A stretch of DNA of 64,000 nt from Tetraselmis striata. Taxonomy: Eukaryota > Chlorophyta > Chlorodendrophyceae > Chlorodendrales > Chlorodendraceae. Location: NCBI GenBank assembly GCA_006384855.1, contig VCJN01002518.1, positions 1-64,000 on the forward strand, written 5' to 3'. This document shows, in pieces, positions 55,871-64,000 of the stretch. The notes under the pieces were generated by a model, which was not told the DNA's origin, searched no databases, and worked only from the letters and a program-made list of their open reading frames with translations. Numbering within the stretch: position 1 is the stretch's first letter; every line of letters starts with the position of its first letter. Made by a program: the position numbers and the translations under genes.

Positions 55871-56433
55871 GGTTCACGGAAAGTGTGCGCGAATCAGAAG
55901 CGCAGTTATCTGACCACATAGGCAGCACGTTACCTTGCTCCGGACGAGGCTGGGGTGATACTGCCTGCACAAACAGGGAACCCGCTGCTGCCACTGCGTC
56001 TCGCATGGCATTTTTGCTTGAGCGACTCGACCTCGCTTGGGGGTAGGAGATGGCCAACATCGTCCAATAACATGAAAACGCCCGTCTATATACCCCGGCC
56101 CCTCGGCGGTAGGCCTCGTCCCCGTCCATGTTTCCCTCGCCGCACGCCAAAGGTAGCGTGCCAGGCGGCCAACCAGGAGGGGCGAGAAGGAAAGAAAAGG
56201 GATCTATGTAAACCAGGCTAAATCTACGCTGGGGCGGTGCGGGGTGGCCCTCCAGCCGCCACCCGTTTGTGGTGGGCTGTTGAGAGAGGTGTCGGAAATA
56301 GTATATTGCATAGTCCATGACCGCGGCGACTATCGCGACGAAATTCGCGAAAGGGGTGGCCCTGTAGTTTCCGACTATGTTAAAATTTCACTCGGAATTG
56401 CGACCATTTTAGCGTTGTTATTACCCCCATTAA

Positions 56434-56918
56434 ATGGGTCTTTTCCGAGTAGCGTATTTGGACCAATTTTACTCGGTATTGCGACTTTTTCCCCTGCAAA
56501 TCAACCTATGGGGCCTTCGCGCCGAGCTGGGCACCGTCAAGGTCATCAATCGCGAGTCGCGAGCGAGGACCTACCCCAACTACTATCTGCGCCCCGAAGG
56601 CAAGCTCGTCGTCCGAAAGTTCAAGACCATGCAGCAATTTCCCGACAAACCTTATGTCTTCGACCTGAACAAGTCCCTCAAGCGACAAGTCGAGGCCTCG
56701 TTGGTCGCTCGCCCCCGAGATTTTCTGCTCACGAAGAGCGTCACGACAACACGGGCGCAAACTTGAAGAAGGCCCTCGGCGTCACCGTCAACGACATCCG
56801 CCACTCGAGGATCTTGGACATGCTCAAGACTGAGAACCCGAACAACTTCAGCATTGTCAAGATGCGAAGGGTCGCGGATTGCCATCGACACTCGTTGGCG
56901 ACGACGCTCAGCTACTAG
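56434..56918 (+). pseudogene. Tyrosine recombinase (integrase), broken
   Basis: Readable parts include VINRESRARTYPNYYLRPEG and LVVRKFKTMQQFPDKPYVFD, then KALGVTVNDIRHSRILDML and RVADCHRHSLATTLSY. The RHS box followed about 40 residues later by an HSxxTTxxY ending is the C-terminal signature of tyrosine recombinases (Arg-His-x-x-x ... His ... Tyr nucleophile), here of the form used as integrase by some PLVs. It would join the circular genome to host DNA. The gene is broken, about one or two breaks. A Crypton origin is possible, but the neighbouring fibre gene favours a virus. Confidence 0.6.
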
Positions 56919-57650
56919 CGAGACACCGTGATCCCGACGGAGGAGAACGATGTCTAGAAGTACACGTCATGCGGCGATAGCGTACTGGATAGTAAACATG
57001 TTTGGCGATCGTCGCGGTCATGCCGATTCCCGCCCTTACCGCGCTTCGTGTAATCCAAAATTTAATGACCGGAGTCATCGCGTTGTACCCGTCCGCAAAG
57101 TCGTAATCCAACGTGAGATCTGCAAACGCGTAAGTGGAATCGAACGTCCCGACTGTGCTCGACACCAGCGTCGCCGTTACCGTCTTCCCTAGCGTGTGAG
57201 GGAAATTCGCGTTCTTCAGTACCGTGCGTGGCGCGAAGGGTTGGCGAGGAGTACTCGTCCGCCAAGTTGCATGTCACGCATATTTCCGACAGGCGGAACT
57301 CTACTGTAGCACCGCTTTCTGATAAATCATCAACCCGTATGAGCGCAAAGCCGCGCATCGCGAGCGCTAGCGATGCTCGTATCTGCACATTGTGCACCTC
57401 GGCGTCCACGTATGTCTTGTTCACGGCGTTGGCGCTGTCGTTAGGGTCGGCAACGTTCACTAGCGCTTTGCCTTACGCGCCCACGCCCTCAAAGGCGTTG
57501 ATCGGGGACAGGTATGCGTTGACGCCGTGCGCGTGGTGAGCCCCCCATCTCGAGCTCGTGGTTCCAAAATCCTACACGTAGTTAAGAGCTGGGATGAAAG
57601 TTTGTGACGATGTGTTGTACCCCACCTCTTGGAACATCGCGGACTCTTTG
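56908..57650 (-). pseudogene. Fibre-like virion protein, broken
   Basis: The minus strand contains VADPNDSANAVNKTYVDAEV, the 'ADPxxxxDAVNKxYVD' segment that recurs in tail-fibre and virion-fibre proteins before their coiled or beta-helical shafts. Beta-rich sequence such as GTFDSTYAFADLTLDYDF follows downstream. Readable in pieces, about two or more breaks. It is convergent with the tyrosine recombinase. The upstream end is cut by a Copia fragment at about 57650. Confidence 0.55.
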
Positions 57651-58021
57651 AAGTTTGGAGCTGACATCTGGGGGCCAGTGGGTGTGACGTCCATTGGCGG
57701 GTTCCGTTACGTCTTTGGGATGACTGACTACTACTCGGCATACGGCTGGGTGGTGTTCATGAAGTCCAAGGATGAGGCTCCGAGGGCTCTGCTGTTGGTG
57801 GTGCGCGCTATCAGGCGCGTGCATCCCCGATTCGGATACGGCAAGAGTACAGCTCGCCTGAGATTGGACAACGACTCAGTCTTCCAAAGTGCGGATTTTC
57901 GATCTACATGCGATGGCCTGCACTTCGTTCCTGAGTTTTCTGCGCCATACTGCCAATGGCAGAATGGTCTGCAGGAGCGTATGTGGCTTACTCTGTCCGA
58001 GATGACGGTGGCTATGCTGCT
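57651..58021 (+). mobile_element. Copia integrase fragment (371 bp) without LTRs
   Basis: Matches the integrase core of Copia-4 (about 49040-49412; FGADIWGPVG to MTVAMLL), joined on the left to the fibre-like gene and on the right to a hAT transposase exon. No LTR, no poly(A), no target duplication. The right join shares a few bases (GCTGCT). It is most simply a filler piece captured during break repair. Confidence 0.9.
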
Positions 58022-59161
58022 CTATACTGCTCCAGCATGGACTCCACTGCTTCCCATTGAATGCGGCTGGCCTCCCCCTGGTGGCCAGTCCGTCCACGCC
58101 CTTTATCTCCTTCTTCAGGGCCTCCTCGGCCTCTGTCTTGAAGTTGCCGATGATCTGCCGTGTCAACTGCATGCAACATAGTAGGGAGGCAGTAGCACAG
58201 TAAGTGAAAAAAACAGAGCAGCAGCAGCAATCGCGGGCAGCCACGGCGCAGACAGACAAGGGAGGTGAGGGGAGGGGAGGGGAGGACAGACCTCATGCCG
58301 GCAAGGGATGGGCATACTCGGGTCCAGGAACCAGCACACAGATTGGAAGAGAGGGTTGTCGACAAGGCGGAAGGGGAGCCGGCCGTACACCATCAGCATG
58401 CCCAACAGCTGGAAAAAGACTCTAGCCTTCAAAGTGTCCTTCTTAACCTTTTTCGATGACCGGAAACAGTCGGCGATGGTGCCGCCCGCGGCAGCGAGAG
58501 ACGATGCGGCTTGCGAGGTACGCTTCGACGGCTGGGCGGACGATACGGGGAGCTCATTGAGCACCTCGTCCGTATAGATGACGTTAAGCTCGCGGTGGTA
58601 TCGTGCGTTGTGATCCTTCAGCGTACTGTTCCCCGTGCCAGATGAGCAATTGAACACGTAACCCTTGCCACGACGGGCGGTGCGGGCAGACGAGATGCCG
58701 CCGAGATGCGCCTCATCAGACCACATCTTAACGTCTCGCTCGTGGTTCGTTAAGGCGTGGGGGCCCTCGTGGGGCAGTGAACAGTGTAGGCCGCCCGTAT
58801 GGGCTAAGTGGCACAGCCAACAACACAGGACGTTCGACTTTCTACGCTCGTCGGGCGGCAGGCTAGTGTCATGCGGCACGAAAAATATCAGACGGCACGG
58901 TTGTTCTCGCGCTGGGTGCCGCCGCATCAACCGGCGGCGGCTTTGCTGAGGATACACATGGGCGCGGTCACTGGGGCTCAGGTCATCTTCGTCGTCGTCG
59001 ATGAGAATATCGTCGGCTTGCGTCCCAATTGGTGTCAGTGTCACTCTTGCCGAGCTGCTGGCGGCAGTGCTGGCCGCGGCGGCAGCGGTGCTGTCCTCCG
59101 CCATCGCCTCGTCCGCCATCGCCGCTGCGCCATGCTTCGCGGCAGACTGGTCTCCCTCCAT
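58022..59161 (-). pseudogene. hAT-family transposase, 5' part only (two exons)
   Basis: Begins MEGDQSAAKHGAAAMADEA at 59161. An alanine/serine-rich, then acidic N-terminus (ILIDDDEDDLSPSD) is followed by a BED-type zinc finger: NVLCCWLCHLAH ... then NSTLKDHNARYHRE (C-x2-C ... H-x4-H) and the hAT signature PFRLVDNPLFQSVCWFLDPS. Exon 1 ends at 58292 (CATGAG|GTCTGT). A 125-bp intron and acceptor GCATGCAG lead to exon 2 at 58166 with LTRQIIGNFKTEAEEALKKE, which continues the hAT pattern 'PSRHxL...'. The RNase H-like catalytic core and C-terminal dimerisation domain are missing because the gene is cut at about 58022 by Copia DNA. hAT transposases cut and paste with 8-bp target duplications, by family knowledge. 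Confidence 0.82.
58167..58291 (-). other. hAT transposase intron, 125 bp
   Basis: Donor CATGAG|GTCTGTCC, acceptor TTGCATGCAG|TTGACA, phase 0 on both sides; it joins PIPCRHE to LTRQIIGNF as expected for the family. The pyrimidine-rich intron body (CCTCCCC, TCTGTCTGCG) is typical. Confidence 0.7.
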
Positions 59162-59560
59162 ACAGTTGACGAAGACTGGCGAGAGGATGATGACATGTAG
59201 TGGTGCCTGGGTGAGCGTGAAGTGAGGATAGGTTCGGCTGGTGTGCTGTGTGGTCTAATGGTCTGTGCCCCGATGCGGCGACGTGTGATGGTACGAGCGA
59301 GTAGCGTGCTATTCGCGGCGCTCCGACCGCCGGAACGGTCGCCATATGGTTATCATCATTGGGGGGCGCCATTGAAACGTTATCCAGTCAGATATAGGGC
59401 AATTTGGGTAACTGCACTGCAGCCCCTTTTCGGGAAGTACTGCAAGCTGCAGTGCATTAGGTTAACTTCAGTTTCTGCAGCCTGCAGTGCCGTAGATACT
59501 GCAGCCCAACCCTGGTTTGAACGTTGACTGGCATCCCGCAAGAAGCGCGGGCCGAGTCCT
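59162..59560. other. Likely hAT 5' flank with CTGCAG inverted repeats
   Basis: No gene. At 59410-59510 GCACTGCAG and its inverse CTGCAGTGC occur several times, a possible remnant of hAT terminal/subterminal repeats, but the matching other end is not in the window. Confidence 0.4.
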
Positions 59561-59564
59561 CCTT

Positions 59565-59900
59565 TAAAGATGGAGGACGACGACCCCTTTTAGGCGCCTA
59601 AGCCGAAACGCGAAGCCACGTCAAGCCGTCAGACGACTTCGGGGGCCGCTGGTGGGAGTCGCAGGGCCACATCTTCCCGTGGCGGTGCCCCATCTCCGCC
59701 TCCGCAACCCGCATCTCCGCCTAAGGAGCCCTCATCTCGGGACGCGAAGCCCGCACCGCCGCCTGCGCCGACCATTCGCCCCAGCGCCGCGTCGCTGTCA
59801 GCAGAGTGCAGAGGTAGCATGTCGTTGCGACGAACCCAATCTCTGAGGTCGGCGATAGACTCACATGCCCGGGGCCCCTGCTCTGCGCGATTCTTTTTCT
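59565..59900 (+). other. Proline/serine-rich open stretch, origin unknown
   Basis: Plus-strand translation gives low-complexity sequence with SSRGGAPSPPPQPASPPKEP and DAKPAPPPAPTIRPSAASL, ending RSAIDSHARGPCSARFFF. An acidic MEDDDPF lies at its beginning. It resembles disordered regions of small virion or nuclear proteins but has no recognisable domain. It may be a broken gene or chance in GC-rich DNA. Confidence 0.3.
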
Positions 59901-62430
59901 AAGCTTTTAAGCGCCAATCGCCACGCCCTCGCGTCCGCGATCTCCCTAGGTGAGGCGGATAGTACTTTACGCGACTGAGGGCGCGAAGAGGACACGCTGA
60001 TTTGTCATTTTTAGTACTCTCGTATAATATTGCATTGCACCGGAAACGTGCCCGAAAAGTGGGTACATATCCCAGCCTAAGCGATCACGTGGGGGGCACA
60101 TTTTGAGTCCAGGAATAGGACCGTTTATTTGACTCAAAAATGCCCCCTATACCGGTGGAGAGCAGCATGGTAGCATGTTGTAATCAATCTTAATTTCAAT
60201 TTAAATGTGCTTGCTCGTCGGCCTCGACTTGTAGTCGCTCTTGGGTAATGGGAGCCTTGCCCTATACGATATGTCGGAAACGATTATGCAACACAAGTAG
60301 TGCGGGATCATAAGATGGTGGTAAGGGAATATGTTATTTCGACGAAAAGTACTCCATGCATGTAGTGCGTACCTCGCGGCGCCTGAGAGCTGTGTCACTA
60401 CCTTAAGCAACGGCTCGCGAGTCGGCTACTCCCTACTCGAGGTGTTCCTCCATGGGAGCCTTTTCCTAAGAAATATTGAAGTAATCAATTAGCAACCATA
60501 GTGTGAGCGGGTGTGAGCCAGTTTGTGATAACGGAGTGCGCTTGGACGAAGGTTGGTACTCCATGCGTCTAGTGCGTGTACCTCGAGGCACCTTCGAGCT
60601 GATTCACCGGCCTCGTCTTTTCCTCCTTCACAAATCATAAGAGGCGGCACACTGCATCTGGCGGCGAATGGGTCAATTCGTTGTCCAGGGACATTGTTCT
60701 AAGTACGGGCGTGGAGATTGGGGGATTCGCGAGGGGGGGGGGATGGAGATGCAATCTGGGGGGCCTACCATATATATCCACAGTCCTCGCGATCTCCTGT
60801 GTTGGTGGGATTGTATCAGGAGTTTGTTGCATAGCTTCGTTGTCGGGTATGCATGGCACCATTGGTCTCGTACTTGAGGTTGCGATGGTGCGGTGCGGGC
60901 GCCGATGATGAGGCCCGCACGATTGTCGGCGGGACGCTGACCGGACACCGGCATGTAACGGGTTTTTCCGGAACCGGCTCGGCACCAAGCCCCAGGTCGG
61001 GACGGTACAAAGCGGGCGGCTGCCCCCCGCACCCTCCGCGAGGACCGCCGCGCCTGCGAAGCTGGCTGTGACTCTGCTACTGGCGTAGGAGCCGTGCCGG
61101 GCCTTCGGCCTTCGGGGTGGACCTCCGCCGCCGCCGAGCGTCTAGGGGGTTTTAAACCCTAAAACCCACCGGCCCGTCCTGTGGCGTATCCCCTAAGCGA
61201 CATTGCGGATGGACCGTCACAGGTAAGGCTCGCTCATACAAGCGTCTGCTGGCCCATGCTTCACTCCGAAGGCTAGCACGCTGCTTAAAGGTGAGAACTA
61301 AGCGAGTGGCGTGCCGAGGAGTGTGGATTGGTTGCCATGGGGGAGGAAGTTGTTGTTCGTTATGGGAGGCTTTGTGCAATTTTTCGTGCCGCATGTTGCC
61401 GCATAATGGGTGGTGGGTACAGTACATTAATGCATTACAATATACCCTAATCGAGCAGCATCGTGATTTGGCTCGAAATACAGGTGCAAAGCAACGAGCT
61501 CGGGATAAGGTACATTTATGCTCGGATTTTGGCCTATTCAAAAAGGTGACAGCGATTTGGTATATACAAGAATACGTCCTGCGACTATTAGCCCTTCGGG
61601 TTTCAAATGAGGCAATGGTCTATGGGCTATGCCAGACCTACGACTGCAGTTGGCGCACGAGGTCAAGTGCTGGGGCGGCTTCGGCCGATGTCCCGGGGCG
61701 AACTTTACTTTTACGTCCTGCGAAAGTACTACTCGTCGAAGGCAATGCTAAAATGCGCTAATATTGCGAGTAGCATAGTCATTATCATTAAGCGCAGCAG
61801 ATGGAGTGGAACTACTACAGACAATGGGCGACGCAATGCAAGGCATTTTGCGCAATAGTATGGCTTTGTGAACGATTCATGGAGGCTGGAGGGAGAGAGT
61901 TTCAGCCTTAGGGACTTGTCGATCCGGTCACATACTGTACGAGTAGAAGGCTTGTAATATAAAGTGCTACAGTATATATCATTGAATAAAGTGCCGTTAC
62001 AGTTTTGGTCTCATAGCACAATAGCACTTCCACTTCATCATCGTCAAAGTATTGCCCCGCAAATAAACCAATGCCTTTAATTTGCCTCACTCGTGGAGTG
62101 CATGCAATTGTCTGATGTGTGGCTGTTGGCAACACATGGGGCGCAGCTTGGCGTATTACGAGGCTTGTTATGGGGATTGCAGGGGATATTTTTTGAGACA
62201 CAAAGGCCCGATTATGTGCTGCTGTTGTTTAATTGGCCAGGATAGCATTCTGAATATCTCATATACAGAGTCTAGGTGTGCATAAAACATGGTGTGTGTA
62301 CCAACCAAGAACACAGCAGCGTCAGGGCCATACTGCCATACATCACACACAATGGGGACAATAAGTGGTCGATAACGATTAGAAAACGGCATTTGAAAGA
62401 TCCCTGTTTGAGCCCACACGCCGAACGCAT
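59901..62430. other. No gene recognised
   Basis: Mixed-composition DNA with open frames up to 156 codons (61291-61761) and no motifs. It contains a guanine run near 60736 and a short GGGGGTTTTAAACCCTAAAA palindrome-like element at 61146. The two stretches near 60348 and 60560 share ACTCCATGC and GTAGTGCG/CTAGTGCG plus GTACCTCG, a weak dispersed repeat. Confidence 0.5.
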
Positions 62431-62432
62431 GC

Positions 62433-63220
62433 TCAGACATCCAGAGTCTGCATCAGCTGCTGGATCAGAAGCTCTGCAGCCGGCGCCGCCTTCTCCTTCT
62501 TGGTCCGCCTGTCATATGTGTCCCGCTGCATGGCCACGCTGTGCCCCATGTACAAGGCCAGCGACTCGAGGGTCTTCTGGGAGTGGTCGCCTCGGCGCAG
62601 AAACGTCACAATCGAGTCTCGAACAAGGTGGGGGTTCATCCGTTTGCCCGTCACTCTGTAGCAAGCTTTGCTGAAGTAGGCACTGAAGTTTGAATCGCTG
62701 AACGCGGCACCTCTGGCTCCGGTGAAAACGCGCGTGTGGTCTGGGGACAGCACGGCGCGGTACCGACTCAGCCAAGCCTCCAGGTCTTCATACAAGTATG
62801 GGGAGATGAGCAGGTCTGGCCTGTCTCCGCACTGTTTCCCTTTGGGCATGGGGACGAGCATAGCGGGACAAGGTTAGCTTCTCCGACCCCGCAAAACTCC
62901 CACGCACGATTGCGTGAGGGTGGGGCCTCAGCAGGGCGCGCATATGCAACGCATTGCTAACCTGTCTTGTAGTCCTCGGCGGAGTGGCGGATCACCCATC
63001 GGTCATCTTGCGTGCGGATGAGGGTTTTCCCGTGCTCCAGCTCCCTGATGGTGCGCTGCCGGTCAGGAATGCACGCCAGGATGCCGAAGATGAGGTACTG
63101 CTGCAGAGCCATCGCGACTTGTCTTTCCGGGACGCTGCCGTCCATCTTGTGCGCCGCCGCCATGTCCCGGTATGTGCCCTCCAATGTGTTCACCACCTGG
63201 ATGCATTGCAGACACAACAC
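62433..63220 (-). CDS. Crypton-like tyrosine recombinase, two exons visible
   Basis: Exon (up to about 63220, to 62962) encodes LEGTYRDMAAAHKMDGSVPE and ILACIPDRQRTIRELEHGKT, where the arginines of PDRQRTIREL fit box I of tyrosine recombinases. A 122-bp GT-AG intron (62840-62961) leads to KQCGDRPDLLISPYLYEDLE, then VFTGARGAAF, NPHLVRDSIVTFLRR (HxxR), LALYMGHSVAMQRDTYDRR (GHS and the Tyr nucleophile) and a lysine-rich end at 62433. In the family this enzyme recombines circular DNA into target sites without target duplication, as in Cryptons. The 5' part of the gene is not visible; a pyrimidine-rich acceptor near 63190 (GCATCCAG|GTGGTG) suggests a further upstream exon. It looks intact as far as it can be read, and could be a domesticated host gene. 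Confidence 0.65.
62840..62961 (-). other. Intron of the Crypton-like gene, 122 bp
   Basis: Donor AAGACAG|GTTAGC at 62962/62961, acceptor CATGCCCAAAG|GGAAAC at 62840/62839. Both sides are phase 1, giving EDYKTGKQCGDRPDLL across the join. Confidence 0.65.
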
Positions 63221-63644
63221 ACAGCAGTTGGAGTCAAGCGCATAGGATGGCGGTTAGCGCCCCTCCCCAGAAGCACATCACGGAGCACGACTGCCACAGA
63301 GGCCATGAGGGTTTACTCGCAACAGCTCGAGAGGTGCACCAGCTGCTTACGGCCGGCATTACCTGCAGGTACTGCGGCCAGTCTATCCATTTCATCTCGA
63401 TGTTTGAGACCGATGTGTTATTCTGCAGGGACGACAGCATGCACGCACATGAATACTTCGTGACACTACGCTTCTCCGAGCCATATGCCGGTCAGCTCAA
63501 ATTTCCCAAACAATGACTGACATCGGAAAGATGACCTCAACTTTCCGTGACATGCGACGTCAGGTCAAATCTCCCAAACAATGACTGACATCGGAAGCGA
63601 TAGACGGTCCCACGGACGGTCTCTGGGGACTTACGTTGCTCCCT
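63221..63644. other. No gene recognised; short direct repeat
   Basis: A 23-bp stretch CCCAAACAATGACTGACATC + GGA occurs twice (about 63504 and 63572), 68 bp apart, just before transposase copy C. It may be an element border or a small tandem repeat. Confidence 0.6.
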
Positions 63645-64000
63645 TCGCCAGGCGGGCATATACGGTGATGTCCGCTAGGTATCGAGTCCTCCCCTCCCTG
63701 GTGAGCGCGTCCACCTGCGCCTTGCGCTCGGGGCCGTCCTCCTCCGTCACCACGTTCTGCAACCCCCACCGCGTGACGAACCACGCAGCTCCTTGCAGGC
63801 GCTTGTACATGTGCCCAAGCACCGCCAGCTGCGACACCGAACGCATCACCGCTGGGGATACGAGCTCCTTCTCGGTCATGATCGCCTTCACCCGGGCCTC
63901 CTCGAACAGCGGACCGGCGGTAAGAAGGGAAAACGTTTCCATGTGGTGCCAGCAGTCCTCCATGACCCAGCCGGACTGCACGGTCACCTTGCCTGACCCT
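63645..64000 (-). pseudogene. KDZ/TNP2-like transposase, copy C (partial, runs off the window)
   Basis: Nearly identical to copy B (44395-44750): WVMEDCWHHMETFSLLTAGP, AVMRSVSQLAVLGHMYKRLQ, EEDGPERKAQVDALTREGRT, VYARLAKG. It ends at about 63645 with sequence unlike copies A and B, where the others continue into NGFVSLLVPN. The point of departure reads GCAAC|GTAAGT, which looks like a splice donor, but joining there would not keep the frame used by copies A and B. The 5' part lies beyond the window. It shows that the gene is a dispersed family, as expected of a transposon. Confidence 0.6.

Larger units (their letters stand above)
54876..57650. mobile_element. Virus-like (PLV-type) fossil 2
   Basis: A second cluster of virus-like genes: a small minus-strand gene, a repeated KRVLES-type region (minus), a tyrosine recombinase (plus) and a fibre-like gene (minus). 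No packaging ATPase or capsid gene was recognised, so it is partial. Its genes are broken, about five or more breaks. The right end is lost at the join to a Copia fragment at about 57650. It may or may not belong to the same virus lineage as fossil 1; no gene is shared. Confidence 0.55.

Noticed and set aside
61146-61168. Telomere-like CCCTAAAACCC
   Set aside because: Only about one and a half repeats; too short for an interstitial telomere tract.
61291-61761. 156-codon open frame
   Set aside because: Composition and lack of any motif or promoter context do not support a gene.
63640-63660. Copy C as the intron-bearing parent of spliced copies A and B
   Set aside because: Joining at GTAAGT would change the reading frame relative to copies A and B by two bases, so a processed-copy origin is not supported.

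Overview
The window reads as repeat-rich nuclear DNA of a eukaryotic microbe, most likely an alga; green algae fit best, but this is an inference. The evidence is the mix of element types: a chromodomain Gypsy carrying an adenine-methyltransferase-like domain, Copia elements with 5-bp target duplications, a KDZ/TNP2-like transposase, a hAT and a Crypton-like tyrosine recombinase, Polinton-like virus fossils, and short GT-AG introns of about 70-125 bp. No conserved housekeeping gene, rRNA or tRNA was recognised, so the window is almost entirely accessory DNA.

Layout: 1-6.1 kb holds the gag-pol part of a Gypsy chromovirus (5' LTR outside the window). 6.3-10.3 kb is a broken Polinton-like virus (PLV) fossil with a packaging ATPase, a glycine-rich basic protein, a spike-like protein and a small helical protein. 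10.5-11.2 kb is a diverged direct repeat. 11.2-18.5 kb holds two broken Copia pieces head to head. 18.5-21.2 kb holds a cysteine-rich tail fused to Copia reverse transcriptase and, on the other strand, a KDZ/TNP2-like transposase pseudogene. 22.0-24.2 kb is satellite and minisatellite. 25.6-36.2 kb is a Copia element that passes into a tandem array of 1,600-bp units and then into a second copy of the 15.8-18.8 kb block. 36.2-42.8 kb (minus strand) and 45.6-52.3 kb (plus strand) are two complete-length Copia elements with LTR pairs that look identical. 52.3-54.8 kb is satellite again. 54.9-57.65 kb is a second virus-like fossil with a tyrosine recombinase and a fibre-like gene. 57.65-58.02 kb is a bare Copia fragment. 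58.0-59.2 kb is the 5' part of a hAT transposase. 62.4-63.2 kb is a two-exon Crypton-like tyrosine recombinase. The last 350 bp is a third copy of the KDZ/TNP2-like gene.

The main structural result is a segmental duplication. About 15.76-24.18 kb (block A) corresponds to about 33.19-53.49 kb (block B). The two full-length Copia elements are present only in block B. Both have perfect 5-bp target duplications (ATGGC and ACATC), and both matching unoccupied target sites can be read in block A (18750-18754 and 21573-21577). The window therefore records the order of events: chimera formation, duplication, then two recent Copia insertions. The satellite array changed size between the two blocks.
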